Origin: Pinguiococcus pyrenoidosus
Lineage: Eukaryota; Sar; Pinguiophyceae; Pinguiochrysidales; Pinguiochrysidaceae
NCBI GenBank assembly: GCA_019677205.1
Contig: JAAMXY010000430.1
Coordinates: 1-29,829 of the forward strand
Direction of reading: 5' to 3'
DNA length: 29,829 nt
A model generated the notes under the pieces. That model was not told where the DNA came from. It worked only from the letters and a program-made list of their open reading frames with translations, and made no database searches. A program made the translations under genes and the position numbers. Of this stretch, positions 1-11,900 are shown piece by piece (within the stretch, counting starts at the first letter, position 1; each line of letters begins with the position of its first letter).

Positions 1-78
1 CTGGCGAGAGTCGCTGAATAAGGGGGGTGATCTCACTCCGGTCGCATCCCTTGAGAAGAGTTGCGTCTCTCCACTGCT
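1..78. other. Window edge, nothing seen
   Basis: The 78 nt downstream of the HTD2 stop hold no recognisable gene, repeat or signal. Confidence 0.3.
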
Positions 79-931
79 TCAAGGCAGCAAGACCTTGGCG
101 TTCCCTCTGATGATCCCGCGCGCATCGAATGCTTCGAAGTCCGCGTCCACCACTTCCGTGCCTACATTCCAGCATCAGTGAGCGTCCAGCAGGCATAGGC
201 GCTCTCACTCTAGTAGGGCTCTCGCTGATTTTCACGCCACCTTGTGAATCCAGCGACCGCAGCTTTGACCACATCTGCTCCTCATCGAGATACACCTGTA
301 GATATCACGTTCAACTCTGAGACCCAGAGCTCGCATCTTCCCATCCCCGGTACAGGAGATCGCAACGGACCGTCGTGTCTAGTGCCGCCATGGTACCCTC
401 CCGTAGCATCTCCTTGACTTGCACAAAAACAAGAACCCCGCGGCCGAGGGCCAAGGGAGCGCGAAACCTGGCGCAAGCTTGCTTGAGAAATCTGATAAGG
501 CAGCGCCGAGGAAGTCGGCGGAAGCACCCACCGCAGGTCCTGGGAGACGTACACCGCCCCGGGCAGCTTGGTTGCGAAGAGCGCGGGGAAGAGGCCGGCC
601 ACCAGAAGGCCATGAACGATTCGAGGCTCGTCTTCCGGGACCTGGCGCCGCAGGTTGAGCGGATTCTGTGCGCTTGCGGCCACGTCCTTGTCCAGGTGGA
701 TCGCATTCATGTCGCCAGTGACCTCTCCAAACTTCCTCACGTCGTCATAGTCGAAGACTCGTCGGCACGCCGCCCAGTGACCCTAAGGTGCAAGGCTCTG
801 AGAAGACGAGACATCGGGACGAGCTAAGTCTTCGCCTCAAGACCCACCAATTGGAGCTTCTCTCCAGTAGTCTTGCCCAAGGTGCCGATCACATCTCGCA
901 AGCCGCTGAATCGCGCGAAGGATCGCCGCAT
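79..931 (-). CDS. HTD2: Mitochondrial MaoC/HTD2-type 3-hydroxyacyl-thioester dehydratase
   Basis: A hot-dog-fold (R)-3-hydroxyacyl-CoA/ACP dehydratase, the dehydration step of mitochondrial type II fatty acid synthesis. Exons on the minus strand: 931-848, 782-532, 467-371, 295-241 and 161-79, with introns of 65, 64, 75 and 79 nt; every junction is in phase, giving 189 aa. The N terminus MRRSFARFSGLRD is basic and hydroxylated like a mitochondrial presequence. Then come FDYDDVRKFGEVTGD, the catalytic hydratase motif GDMNAIHLD (Asp and His), RIVHGLLVAG and YVSQDLRFRAPLALG, all typical of MaoC hydratases. The C terminus ARGIIRGNAKVLLP matches the family's last strand. A stretch of about 29 residues between ALDTTV and FDARG is longer than usual. 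If the third intron were not spliced the protein would end at 311 with an unlike tail, so I prefer the spliced form. The organelle is inferred from the presequence only. Confidence 0.8.
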
Positions 932-1494
932 TCTTCCCACACGCTGAAAGATCCCACGTGTGCAGGTCGGTGCAGCTGTGCAGCTGCGTCCACGGACAGA
1001 TCGGACAGAGTCCATTCCAAGATGATATCAGCTGATAATTCCCGGAGGGCTCCGAAGCCCCCAGCTGAAGTCCGTAAAGTCCGAAAAGTCCGAACAAAGG
1101 GCGAAAAAGAAAAGTCCACAAGTCCGGAGCAGGGAGTTCCGGGAGCTACTCAGCGGACCCGACAAGTTCCGGAGCACATCACCTCGGTAAAACCTCTCCC
1201 GTCAAGTCTCGACGCTCGACTGGCGCGGCGGCGTCGCGTCACGTCGCTGCCAGGGTGTCTCCACGGGGGTACAGCTGCGTGTGAAAGCTCGATAACAATT
1301 GGCCGCACCAACGTGCAAGAACAAGAGTGACGCGACCACGCGAGGCCGCTGCGAGCGACATGAGTTTCTACCGGATGCGCGAGACGGAGGTGCAAAGCAT
1401 CCGCCGCGAGCACATGCGCCATCTGCGCCGAGTACGAAAGCTCTGAAGGAAGAAAAGCCCAAGGCCCAGTGTACTCCATCCCTAACACAGCCCG
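932..1494. promoter_or_regulatory. Divergent intergenic region between HTD2 and the CFAP97-IQ gene
   Basis: The 563 nt separate two divergent start codons and probably hold both promoters and 5' UTRs. No TATA-like element is obvious. A loose run of AGTCCG/AAGTCC repeats lies at about 1068-1125. An ATG at 1360 opens a short frame (MSFYRMRETEVQ...) ending at 1446. It looks protein-like, but no GT-AG join brings it into the frame of the exon at 1495, so it is either an upstream ORF or a misread 5' exon. A CAG acceptor at 1488-1490 directly before ATG 1495 suggests an intron in the 5' leader. Confidence 0.4.
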
Positions 1495-4400
1495 ATGTCA
1501 ATCCAGATCGTGCAAGTGAAGCCCAGCATCGACAATGCTGCGCCGGAGTCCTTGAAGCTGAAGCACGTTCGGTACAACTACAGACGAATGAAGATGGAGA
1601 AGGACGAGGTGCGTCGAAAGGGATTCGTACATGGCCATGGGACCTGAGAGTCGACGCTGCTGACGCGATCTACACTTGCGGCCACGACAGAAATCGCGCA
1701 TTCAGCAACGAAACAAGAAACTGGTGACGACGATGCTCAAGCTCATTGACGAGACAGCCAGCCCCTCCCCCAAGAAAAAGGTGCGCCTCCCTCCCTTCGC
1801 CGGTGCTCGCTTCTCAGGCTTCCTCGCCAGCTGCGAAGCAACTCGTTGAGCGCTTGCGACATGCGTGCACACAGGGATCGCCCCCGCCTTGTTCCCCAGG
1901 CATGAGTTCCACCGTCTGGCCCAGCGTGTTCCAAGCGGACCGGAGTAAACAACGGAAGCGGCGACGAGAGGCGGACCAGAAAGCACTCTTGGAAGATGTG
2001 AGACTCCTTGAAACCCTTTGAAGGTTGTATCTACGTGCCCTCTCACATATACCTACGGCCATGGGACTTCGCAGAACGTTCGGCTGCTCAAGCGGCTGAC
2101 CACGGCACGGCCGACCTACAACCAGACGAATCGAACCCCGACGTATTTTCCAAAGAGAGATCCGTCAGCTAAGAAGCGCGTCCAGCCACTTCTCAGGATG
2201 CCCGTCAGCCTGAAGTCTCCGTCAGCCTCCCCGGTGAGTCAAAGCGGCGCTTAGGTGCCGAGACCCGCAGAAGTGCTCACTTCCTGGAGTTTGACCGTGC
2301 TCAGGAATGCTCCCAGTCCCCCAAGCCGCAGCAGAGCTACTTGCCAACGCCTCCGAGATCGTATCCGCAGCTGGAGCGCGCTCTTTCGACGCTTTCGGCG
2401 TCCTCCAGCATCCGGATCTACGCCGTCCGAGACGTGGGAATCAAGCTGGACGGCGCCTACTACTCTTACAGCGTCTACCATCGCAAAGCTGCGGAGGAGA
2501 CCCCAACGGACAAGGAGCACCCAAATCGCGTCCGGCGGTACGTCATCGGCCTCTACAATCCAGTCACGGGCGACGAAGCGGAACTTGAGCTGCCGACCAA
2601 GCAGATCGTCGAGGCCCTGCGACACAAGGTGCGTCGGAGCCGGCGGACAGACTGGAGTGCTCGAGGGTACGCTGACCACCCACCTACACATGCGTCCACA
2701 AACAAAGGGGGCGTCGTCTGACTTGCGGAAGAGAGACACGTGGGTTGCGTACATCTCGCTGTGCGAAGTCGTAAAGAAGCCGCTCGCGATTGAAGCCGCT
2801 CCGCCGGGCGCTGAAGACGACAACGCAGACGATGAAGTCCCAGAGTCGACACCAAAGGTTCGTATCTCGCCTGCCTCAACAGATTCCGGGGGCAGGGGGG
2901 AAGATGACTTACGAGGGGTCGCACTCTACTCTCCCCGTAGGAGCCTTGCGACGAACCGGCGAAGGCTGCGGAAGCAAACAGAAGAGAGGGAGACGCAGCC
3001 GATGGCCAGGTGCCACGGGCGCCAGCAAGTCGACAAGACATTCAACAGGAGACCGATACTCCGGCGTCAGAGAGCGCTCCGGAGCAAGAGGGACTATCGA
3101 AGGACTCAATCGACCAAGAGGCAGCAGCAACCAAGTTGCAAGCAATCCATCGTGGATCTTGTGCAAGACAGGCCGTGAAGCGGAAGCGAGATGCAAATCT
3201 TCGTAAGATCGAGGCGCAGAGGGCCGCTGAGCGCAACGAAGCAGCACAAAAGATACAAGCCATTCAGCGTGGGTCTCGGATTCGCAGGACGCTTTCAGAA
3301 GGGGAAGGCGATAGACACTTCGAAGCGTTCGGCAAACAAGCCCAAGATGGCACACAAGCCCAAGATGGCACACAAGCCCAAGATGGCACACAAGCCCAAG
3401 ATGGCACACAAGCAGAAGCAGAAGCAGAAGCAGAAGTTGAAAAAGCATCAGAGCACAAGGCAAAGGAGGAAGACTCTCAAGCACAAGAGCAAGGCGCGGC
3501 CATTCGAATCCAGGCGCTGCACCGAGGAAGCAGAGCACGACGGGCACGAGAGCAAGAGAAGGCGGCGATCAGGATTCAGGCCATCTATCGTGGGACGAAC
3601 GAGAGATCCGGGCTCAAGCAGAGGCAGGTCGAGCGCGAGAAGGCGGCGATCAGGATTCAAGCAATATATCGTGGAACGAACGACAGATCCTGGCTCAAGG
3701 AGAGGCAGGAAGCAGAGGCCAAGTTGCAAACAGCTCAGTGCGGGTGCTCAGTGAAGAAGACCAAGACACCAGCAGCCGAGAAACACAAGAGGGGTGAAGC
3801 TGGGGAGCGAGAGCGAGAGCGAGGGCGAGAGCGAGAGCGAGAGCGAGAGAAAGAGCAGACCGCCCGCCGCGAATCTGAAGCGAGGCATTCACGTGAGCAA
3901 GAGGAAGCGGCAACGAAGATACAGGCCATATGCCGGGGGTCGAATGCAAGATCCACATTCAGAACACGAGAGAAAGCAGCAGCATCAATCCAGGCAGTTC
4001 AGCGCGGATCTGTGGCGAGAAGATCCTGTCGACATGCCAAAGCAGCGACCAAGATACAAGCGATTCAAAGGGGACGCTCGGTCAGGAGCTCTCACCTTCA
4101 CGCTCCGACGCCAAGCCAGTCTGAGGTAGCTTCAAACGGCAGAAGCTTGGCGGTGAATAGCGAGGAAGGCGACAAGGTCGTCAATGCTGCAGCGAAGGTC
4201 CAAGCGAGCAGGCCCGGCAATCCTCTAACGCAGACCCTGCCCAAAGCGCACGAAGCACTAGAGAGCAGGTACGATGCAGAAGAAGAGGTATCTGGCGCCC
4301 GGGTCATCCAAGCACGCTGGCGAGGTTCCGCAGCTCGGCGAGCACGTGAGAAAGAGACGGAAGCAGTCGTCCGCATCCAAGCCAAGGTGCGAGCCCGCAC

Positions 4401-5866
4401 CGCTACAAAGACACAGAAGAGAAAGGCGGCGGCTGTGAAAATCCAATCGCGTGTTCGAGGTGCCGCGGTTCGGAAAGAAGCCAGATCACGTCATCTGCGA
4501 GCAGCGAAAGCAAAAGACGAGGACGCCGGAGAAGCTTCACAAAAGGAAGACAGTGAGGTCGAGCAGGATGTCATCACTGCTGCCGCGCGCATTCAAGCAC
4601 GAGTGCGAGGAACACTGGCTCGGAGAGAAGGAGCGAAGCGTACAGAAGCGGTGCAGCTCCCTGCGATGCCTAGTGGAGAGGAAAAGGTACTTACCGAACC
4701 GTCGGAGCAAGTGGGGAAAACTCTGAACGAGAAAGGCTCGCCAGAAGCCGCTGAAGAACGTCCCACAAAGGAGCAAGACCGTGCTGGTGCGGCTCCCAAG
4801 GAGGCCACGATGACCGTCGAGACTGCTCGAAAGCTCGATCTTTCCCCTGAGCCCGAGGGCGCTGACCATGAAGGTGGAGCCGATGAAAACCGCAGAAGTG
4901 CACGCGACGATGACGAGAAGTCCCAGTTGAGGGGTACTCATGACGACTACTCGTCAGAATTCGAAGGAAGCGTCGCCAGCGTGTCCGCTGAAGATGGCCA
5001 CCGCGACGAAAGCAACGAACAGACGGATGCTCATGGCGCCGAGAAGAGAGAGACAGAAGCGGGGAGCGACACAGGAGCTGTTTCGGATCCTCCTGCGCCC
5101 ACAGAGAGTCACGAAAAGGCCGAGAGGACACCGCTGCCGATAGCACGGACACGTGAGACATCGAATGCTTTGAGTGATCCTAGCCATGAGCAAGGCGGCG
5201 ATAAGCTGCTCGGCGGTGCCGGGGAAGAGCAGCGGTCGCCTTTTCCAAACGATGCTGTTGGCTCCTCCGATCCAGGTCAAGAAGCTTCCTCGGCAGTCGG
5301 AGGAGAGGGCAAACCGCACGACGGGTCTCGGCGTGCCTCCTCGTCAGCAATCGACAACACCAAATCTCTGTCTGGCGGTTCGGATCACGAGAACGTCTCT
5401 CTTCAGGAGGAGGGATCAGCAGAGCCTCCTGAAGAGACTGGTCATCATGATGCCGCTTCTGCAGCAGCTGCAGCTGCAGCTGCTCGTGCTGCTCGCCCGA
5501 GCGAGAAGAGCAATACCGAGGCGGGCAAAGCCAAACGTGTTGAGGAATCTCATGAGGTTTCGGAGGCCGGTGGCGAGGATTCTGGAGGCTTGCAGTTGCA
5601 AGACGCTCTAGGCATCCTTGATGGCAAAGATGAACAAGACTTCCGGCCCCCACTTAAATCTAGAGATAGTGTGGCTGATCTCAAAGTCCTGCGGCAGAAG
5701 CGGTGCGTAGCGCAAGACAATTGCCTTTTACGCAACGTTTCTTGACATGGCGGAGCTTCCTAGGCTGGAAAAAGAAGCACGGCAAGAGTCCCCCGACGAG
5801 CAATGGCAGCACCCCGCGGGCCGTGAGGGTAGGCCGAGAAGGACGCGAAAGATTCAATTCGTGTAA
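1495..5866 (+). CDS. CFAP97-like / multi-IQ-motif protein, putative axonemal
   Basis: Exons: 1495-1608, 1691-1780, about 1875-1997, 2075-2233, 2305-2628, 2732-2857, 2941-5702 and 5764-5866, giving about 1,266 aa. The third intron's acceptor (1850 or 1874) and the sixth exon's start (2708 or 2732) are uncertain. Residues 1-60 (KPSIDNAAPESLKLKH, then RIQQRNKKLVTTML) and about 80-125 (LLEDNVRLLKRLTTARPTYN) resemble the Hemingway/CFAP97 family, known from cilia and sperm flagella. Residues about 170-300 form a conserved-looking block (IRIYAVRDVGIKLDG, VIGLYNPVTGDEAELELP) I do not recognise. Residues about 375-870 carry some 14 IQ motifs, e.g. AATKLQAIHRGS, AAIRIQAIYRGT and AARIQARVRGTLARR; two are degenerate. 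They are broken by six-residue AQDGTQ repeats and an Arg/Glu run. The rest is acidic and low-complexity with a poly-Ala tract. It probably binds calmodulin or myosin-type light chains. A flagellar location is inferred. Confidence 0.7.
3337..3408 (+). repeat. 18-nt coding tandem repeat, four copies
   Basis: The unit CAAGCCCAAGATGGCACA repeats four times without a mismatch inside the large exon of the CFAP97-IQ gene and encodes the hexapeptide AQDGTQ. A GCAGAA hexamer run (Ala-Glu) follows to about 3436. The repeat keeps the frame because its unit is a multiple of three. Its exactness suggests recent expansion, so copy number probably differs between strains. Confidence 0.9.
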
Positions 5867-5911
5867 AGCAGACGAAGGACTTCCTAGAGTCCAGCAAGTT
5901 GGGTAACTGCT

Positions 5912-8900
5912 TCAGCAAAAGCTCATCAAGCAAAAGCTCATCAAGCAAAAGCTCATCAAGCAGAACCTCTTGAAGACGGCCTCCGCGGGCGACACTAGTC
6001 CGAGGCACTCTTCGTCAGAGCACGCGATGGCAGAGAGGAGAAGAAAGCAACATACAACACTTACCTGGATCTGCTCCAAGCTTCTGCCAAGATCGCGTTT
6101 GAAGCGACGATACCTGTGCGTCCTCCAGTAGTCCTCTTCGTCGGCAAGAGCTTCCTCAAGTCGGATCTGCGGACGCTCAGCGTGAGAAGCGGGTTCGCAG
6201 CAGACGCCCTGAGGTTTCCGCTTACCATCGCGATGAACTCCGCGAGCTCCATCCGAGCCTCTCGTGCCGCCTGGCGAACGCAAGGCAGTGAATCATTCTC
6301 GCTCCCAAGTGCCTTCAGAAGCCTTCGCGCTCGGATCACCTGTCTTCCGAAGAATCCTCGAGCGACACGCTGAATCTGGATCGAAGATGACGACAAGAGC
6401 CTTTTCATGGCCTCAATCTCCGCCTTTTTCTGAGCCCACCTGAGGGCGAGGCAAGCTTGGCCTTAGAGAGCGAACGAGACTATGAAGTTCTGAAGTCCAC
6501 CGCCGTCCTACCGCTTCGCCTTCTTGCGCCCGCAGTATCCACGAAACAGACGCTGCAGCTCCGACGCTCCAATTTTGTGCAGCCTTTCTCGGCGGACCCT
6601 TGCGAAGACGGGCGAACGATAAGACCCTATTCAGTCCCGCAGGTCTCTAAGCCTTGCTCTTGCTGCACCTGCTCTTCAAGCGCTCCTTCAGATTTCTCAT
6701 CTCTTCTTCTTCTTGCTCCCGCTTGCGCTTCGCCCCTGCGGTGGTGGGAAGATAAGTCTCACAGCTTGGTCACGTGGCAAAAGCCATACGAAAGGTACCC
6801 GATGCTGCGATTTGATTGAAGCGCCTCTGCAACGCCCTGCGATTCCTTAAGTCCCTCTCTTCGATCGCCATCTTCCTGCTCGAGTCACGAACGTGGCGTA
6901 GGGCTTCAGCAGCATTTCCCCCCTCGTCTTTCGGTGCTTTGGCGACCGCGGCTCTGTGTACCTCCGCTCATCCGTGATGGGTACGCTGCCTCTCGCGACC
7001 AAAGCGTTCTTGGGTCCCCAGCTTAGCTTCTCACGTTGCAGGAGGGTCATGGACCGGAAGAAGCGAAGGCTGAGAAGAAAGATGGTGAACTGTTGCGTGG
7101 TCTCTGTGAAGCTCAGGAGGTCGTTTCGATCATTTGTCAAGGCGGCCAGTTTTCCATGCTGCTGTCTGCTCCGAGCGGTTCCGTTGATGGGCTGGGCCTT
7201 CTCCAAGTACGACCCCCTTTTTCCCAATAGCTTTCATGAGAGGAGCACCGAAGTGGCATCTCAGTAGCGAACGCACCTGCTTTGCCGAGCAGGATGATTG
7301 ATTGTTTTATTCCTCTCTTCTTGAAAGATCTGGGATTCGGAAAGGCGAGCTCGTTTCAGATAGAGCTGATTTGATCCCTCGGGACGCAAGAGGAAAGAGA
7401 CTCACCCTCGCGGGTGCCTTCTGGATGAGACCAATTCGTTCCTCGGGCGGCACATTGCCGATCTGTGGACTCGGTTCCCCGAAGATCCAGCTGGCGCCCA
7501 TCTTCTCGATCTGCTCAGGAATCATCTCTTAAAAGATTCAGATGAATGGGACAGCGGAAGGTAGTTGCTCCTACCAGCGCGTCCACGACGTCAAGAGCGA
7601 CTGCCCTAGCCATTAGGAACTCCCTCTCTCGCGTGAGCGTTCTCTTGGCGTTCGCAGTGGACATGAGCACCGGATACGAGTGGAGACTGGAGCACGAGAA
7701 GTAGACGCGGGTCTCGTTGAAGGCGTTGTGCATATCCTTGTCAAGGTCGTGGAGAAGCAGTCGCTCGTGCAAGATCTGCACCTGACGACTCTTCTTAGCC
7801 GCGCCGAAGGTGGGACATGGCGATGCAGCAGGGTGCAGCAGGGTGCAACAGGGTGCAGCAGGGTGCAGCAGGGTTTCCCACCTACCTCATCCGCCATCTC
7901 CGCAATGACTTCGTCAGCTTCGAAGATATGGGATCCGCCTCGTAGGTGACTCAGCGCGACAAAGGACTCCACTTCGTCTCGCCCATCGTCTACAAGATCG
8001 CGGATGCGGCGACTCTCCAGAAGCAGGTCTTCAATCCTCCTGAGGATTCCCGGGTCAGCAAGGCGGGCCAGGAAGAAGAGCGCCGCTCCGTGCTGCCGGC
8101 GACGATACCTTGACACCTTCTCAACTTCAATACAAGGGTACCACTGGCAATCTTGCGCCAGGCATGCACGGCAATGCGTCGGATCCGGTTCTGCCCTGTC
8201 TTCGGGCTGGGTAGACTTGTGTGTTACAATGCCACGATCACCAGGCTGTCGACGATGCTCTCGCCCGTACCTCCGGCTCATTGTCTGCCACGAGAATCTC
8301 CAACTTCTCCGTGTCGACGTCGTCATCAAAGTCGCCTCCTTCGAGAGCGAGGAAGTTCAGCGCCCGCTCCCTCTCAAACACCTGTTCGCGAAACGTCCTG
8401 TCACGCCAGGAAAATGTTGGCGTGAGAAATCAAAGAGAAGCGGACTGCGATGGGGACACATTCCAGCAAGGCTCTTCTCACCTGTCCAGCTCCTTCTCCA
8501 ACAAGAGCTTCAAGAGCTTATGGTGGAATCGTTGCGGACATGCGTGAAGAACGTAGCTGTTCATGTGCTCATTTGGGTTGTGTTGTGCCTGAGGCCGGCA
8601 AATGATTCAGCATCGGTCCGAAGACTCCCATAGGCGACGAATGTCGTTTCCCACCTGCTCCAGCTCCGCGTCTAGCTCTCGACAGCGGAGATCAACGTCT
8701 GCGGCCATGTCTCGGCTCGCGACATCATGGCGCTAGATACCCAAGCACAGCGTCTGAGTTCTGCACAGCCCCGTTTGGAATCCGCGCCTCGATGGATGTA
8801 CGCACCACTGCCGCCGTCCGCCGCTCCGTCGGCTCTGAGTTGTGCTTGCGATGGAGGAAGCTCTCATAGAGGTCGTATGTCCCGTAGAACCGCAGGAGCA

Positions 8901-11900
8901 GTCTGCGCGTCCTCCTACGTTGTTCATGGCGCCACGTCGGCGATCAGTCAGGTCTGCTGAACAGCAAGACAGCGCTGCACGTACGCACCTCTCGACATCG
9001 GTGCCGTCTGCTTCCCTTCTCTCCTCGCTCGTCGACGTCGTTCTCCAAACGCGCAAGATCTCTTCACGAGTCAAAGGGCACTCCCAAGGCCTGCGAGACG
9101 TACCTTCGTCCAGCTCGTCCAACAGCGCCGCCTCTCGAGTGTAGTACGACTTGGCCGCGGAAGGCCCCGAGAAGCGGCCGCTCATCAAAGATCTTCGCTC
9201 TCTCTTCGCCCACAGCTGCGGAAAGAGCTTCTTGTCGATGGAGCACCACTCGTCCTCCTCCCGCGTGCGCGTAAGAGGATGCTTGGCGCGCACGGTGGCG
9301 GGCAGGAAGATTAGTGCGGAGCTCCTTTCCCGCCGGCGCGGCCTCGTCCGCAGGAGCCTGGGTTCGTCGTGGTACTTCTGCACGACTTTCCGAAGGCGTT
9401 GCTCCGCCTGCGTAAGATCCGTGAGCGGCGCAGACAAGAGGCGCTTTGCATTCTCGGCCGTGGTGCTGAAGGGCCGACTGGAGGCAGGCAGCGACGGCAC
9501 GTACAACGCCGCTCTGGCGACGCTTTGCGTCGCCCATCGATAGGCGTCCGGGTCACGGCTCATGTCAAAGGCGATCCAGCACTTTTCTTCCAGGTCCAAA
9601 GCGTCGACGCCGTTCTCGCGATGCTTGCGCCGTAGTGCTTGAGCCGGGGTCTCCACATCGTCTACGACGACACCCACGACGCCGGAGTCCATCAGCTGTT
9701 TCTTCCCAATGCTCCCCAAACTCGCGTTGAGCTGCAGCGCCACTTCGACGCCTCTCCGGATCCCAAACACCCTAGAGAAGGCCCTTGGTAGCACCTCCCT
9801 TAAAGCGTCGAGCTCGGCGCTGAGGGTTTGGTGCGCCGTCAAGTGCTTCTCAGCGCGATCGTCCAAGACGGCGATGTCCTTCTCGACGATCTGCTTCTCC
9901 TTGCAGCGCGACGCGTACAGCTTGCACCAGTGGCGAAACTCCACTTCGAGCAGCGAGTTGTCCTGGCGAATCTCCGCGCGGTCTTCGTCGCTGACGTCAA
10001 GGTCGTCGAAGAGTTCCAAGTGATTCTCCTCGATCGCGCTTTGGACGCCGCGACTCTCGGCCTCCGCCTCATCCAGCAGATCCTGCACCACCTGCATTTT
10101 CCTGTGTGCGAGGCGCCTCGTTTGCGCCGCCCTGCGGCTCTCCTTCTCCATCTCCAGCATCTGCTGCGACGCCTCAAGCGCGCGGCGGAGCTTCTCCTGC
10201 AGCACCAGCGAAGCCGGGACCAAGACCCGCGCGCTCACTTGCACCGTGTACGTCACGGGCGTCACGGCGCCCACGACCAGATGGTAGCGCCCCGGCGCCA
10301 GCGGGGCCACCTCCGGCGTCACCTGAATCACAATGCGGCCAAGACCGTCGGGCGTGTTGAGGCACTGGAGATGATGCGGTGCGACGCCGACGGCTTCGGT
10401 ACCGCGGAAGAGGGCTGCTGCGACGCGCCCGAGCTTGTATACGTCTCTCTCAAAGGCCCCACCGAAGACGACGGTCGCCACCAGCGTCTGAATGTACTTG
10501 TCAGCATGCGGCACGACGAAGTCGTGACGCCGACTTTCGCCCTTCTCAAGGCGCCGACTTTCGTCTTCGTACAACACGGAAGCGGCGCCAGACGCTTCCG
10601 GCACCACGATGGTCTCTCTAACGCCGGCGCTGTCCTGAATGCCTTCCAGGCTGGCAACGACACGTAGCGCCTTTGCCGGGGACTTGACCCTCGGAAACGC
10701 GGCGGGCGGCTTGAGAAGGGCGTCGAGAGGGTCTTCGGCGCTTCGGAGGAGACTGGCGTCAGCGTCGGCTTGAGCGGAAGCGAACCCGAGATTCGCAGGA
10801 TGCAGCCTCGCGGCGGAGACCTGACCATCGAACGACTCCTCTGCGGCGGCGCCGATGGACGCAGGGTGAACGCTCTCCCAGTCGCCGTCTTGCCGAAGCG
10901 CCGCACTAGGGTCTTCGCCGTCCTGTGGCGTCAAGTGCAATTCGGATGTCAGCTTGGTGAAGTCGCCAAGGGGGCCCAAGGCCACGCGACGCCAGTGGAA
11001 GATGCCATATGGGTCGCCATCGTGGTAGAGGCCACGACACTGCTGCGCCAACTGCGCTTCTCGGGCAGGTAGCTTCATGGCGTCACCATCCTTGGCGATG
11101 CGTAGGAGCTCTCGAAGAAGCTCCGGCGTCTCTCCCACCGTGACTACGTCGACATCGTCGTCGTAGAGCGGCGCGTACATCGCAGCGTCAACCTTTCGCT
11201 CCTCTTCGCTCTGGGCGTCGCTCTCGAATGCTGCGAGAGCACGGAGTTGAGCACAGCGCCTCCTGGCGAGGCTCTTTTGTGCTTTGTCCGCCGCTTCCCT
11301 ACGACTTCTTTTGCCGTCTGCGTCGCGAAGCGCGCCGTAGGAGTACTTGTGCAGCAGGCGGTGGCTGTCGACCTCATCCGGAGAGTGAAGGTAGGGCAGC
11401 GCCAAGTTGATGGCGGTCGGGAGCCGCAAGATGCGCAACACGTCGGACTTGCTCAGGTGCGTCCGGTATGCCGCGTCGAATTTCATCTCCTCGGCGTCGA
11501 TCTCGCTCACGTGTTGATAGCGCTCCGGGAAGGCCATGAGGTCCATGGCCACCCAGCGCCGCTCCTCTAGGGTCCGGCGCTCTCGCGGCTTCAGCCGAAT
11601 CCGCGTGGCCGACAGATTCACTTCCGCGTCATGAGGCCCCTTGGCCTTGGCTTCCGCCGCCTCTTCCTCCAATCGACTCGCTTCGATGAGAGCGCCGGCG
11701 TCTAAGCGCCGCTGCACGACATCCATGGCGAAGCTTAAGATGCCGCTTAAGTCCGCCAACTTGCGGACTGTCGTCTCCAGGCTCTTGAGCTCGCTGGAGA
11801 GACTGACGATGCGGCGCTCTGCCGCCAGCGACGCCTCCGAATCTGTCGCCAGAGCGGCGTCGACGCGCTGGGCCTCTTCCCGCAAGCGCTGCCTGAGCGC

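Noticed and set aside
311-370. HTD2 ending at 311 with tail DASSGSQS
   Set aside because: The tail is unlike MaoC hydratases, while splicing 370-296 and 240-162 yields the expected last strand GIIRGNAKVLLP.
1360-1446. MSFYRMRETEVQ... as the first exon of the CFAP97-IQ gene
   Set aside because: No GT-AG pair joins it in phase with the exon at 1495 while keeping a sensible intron length.
3191-3754. Alternative frames through the IQ exon (both strands) with HKPKMA or CVPSWA repeats
   Set aside because: They are shadows of the coding tandem repeat; only the IQ frame is in phase with both flanking introns.
7826-7875. CRISPR-like short repeats
   Set aside because: Ten-nt units in direct tandem with no spacers, inside an intron: a minisatellite.
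8706-8727. Two separate genes with only 16 nt between stop and start
   Set aside because: An in-phase 73-nt intron (8805-8733) bypasses the stop and enters the same frame as the downstream ATG; this is simpler than a near-overlapping pair. It still needs transcript proof.
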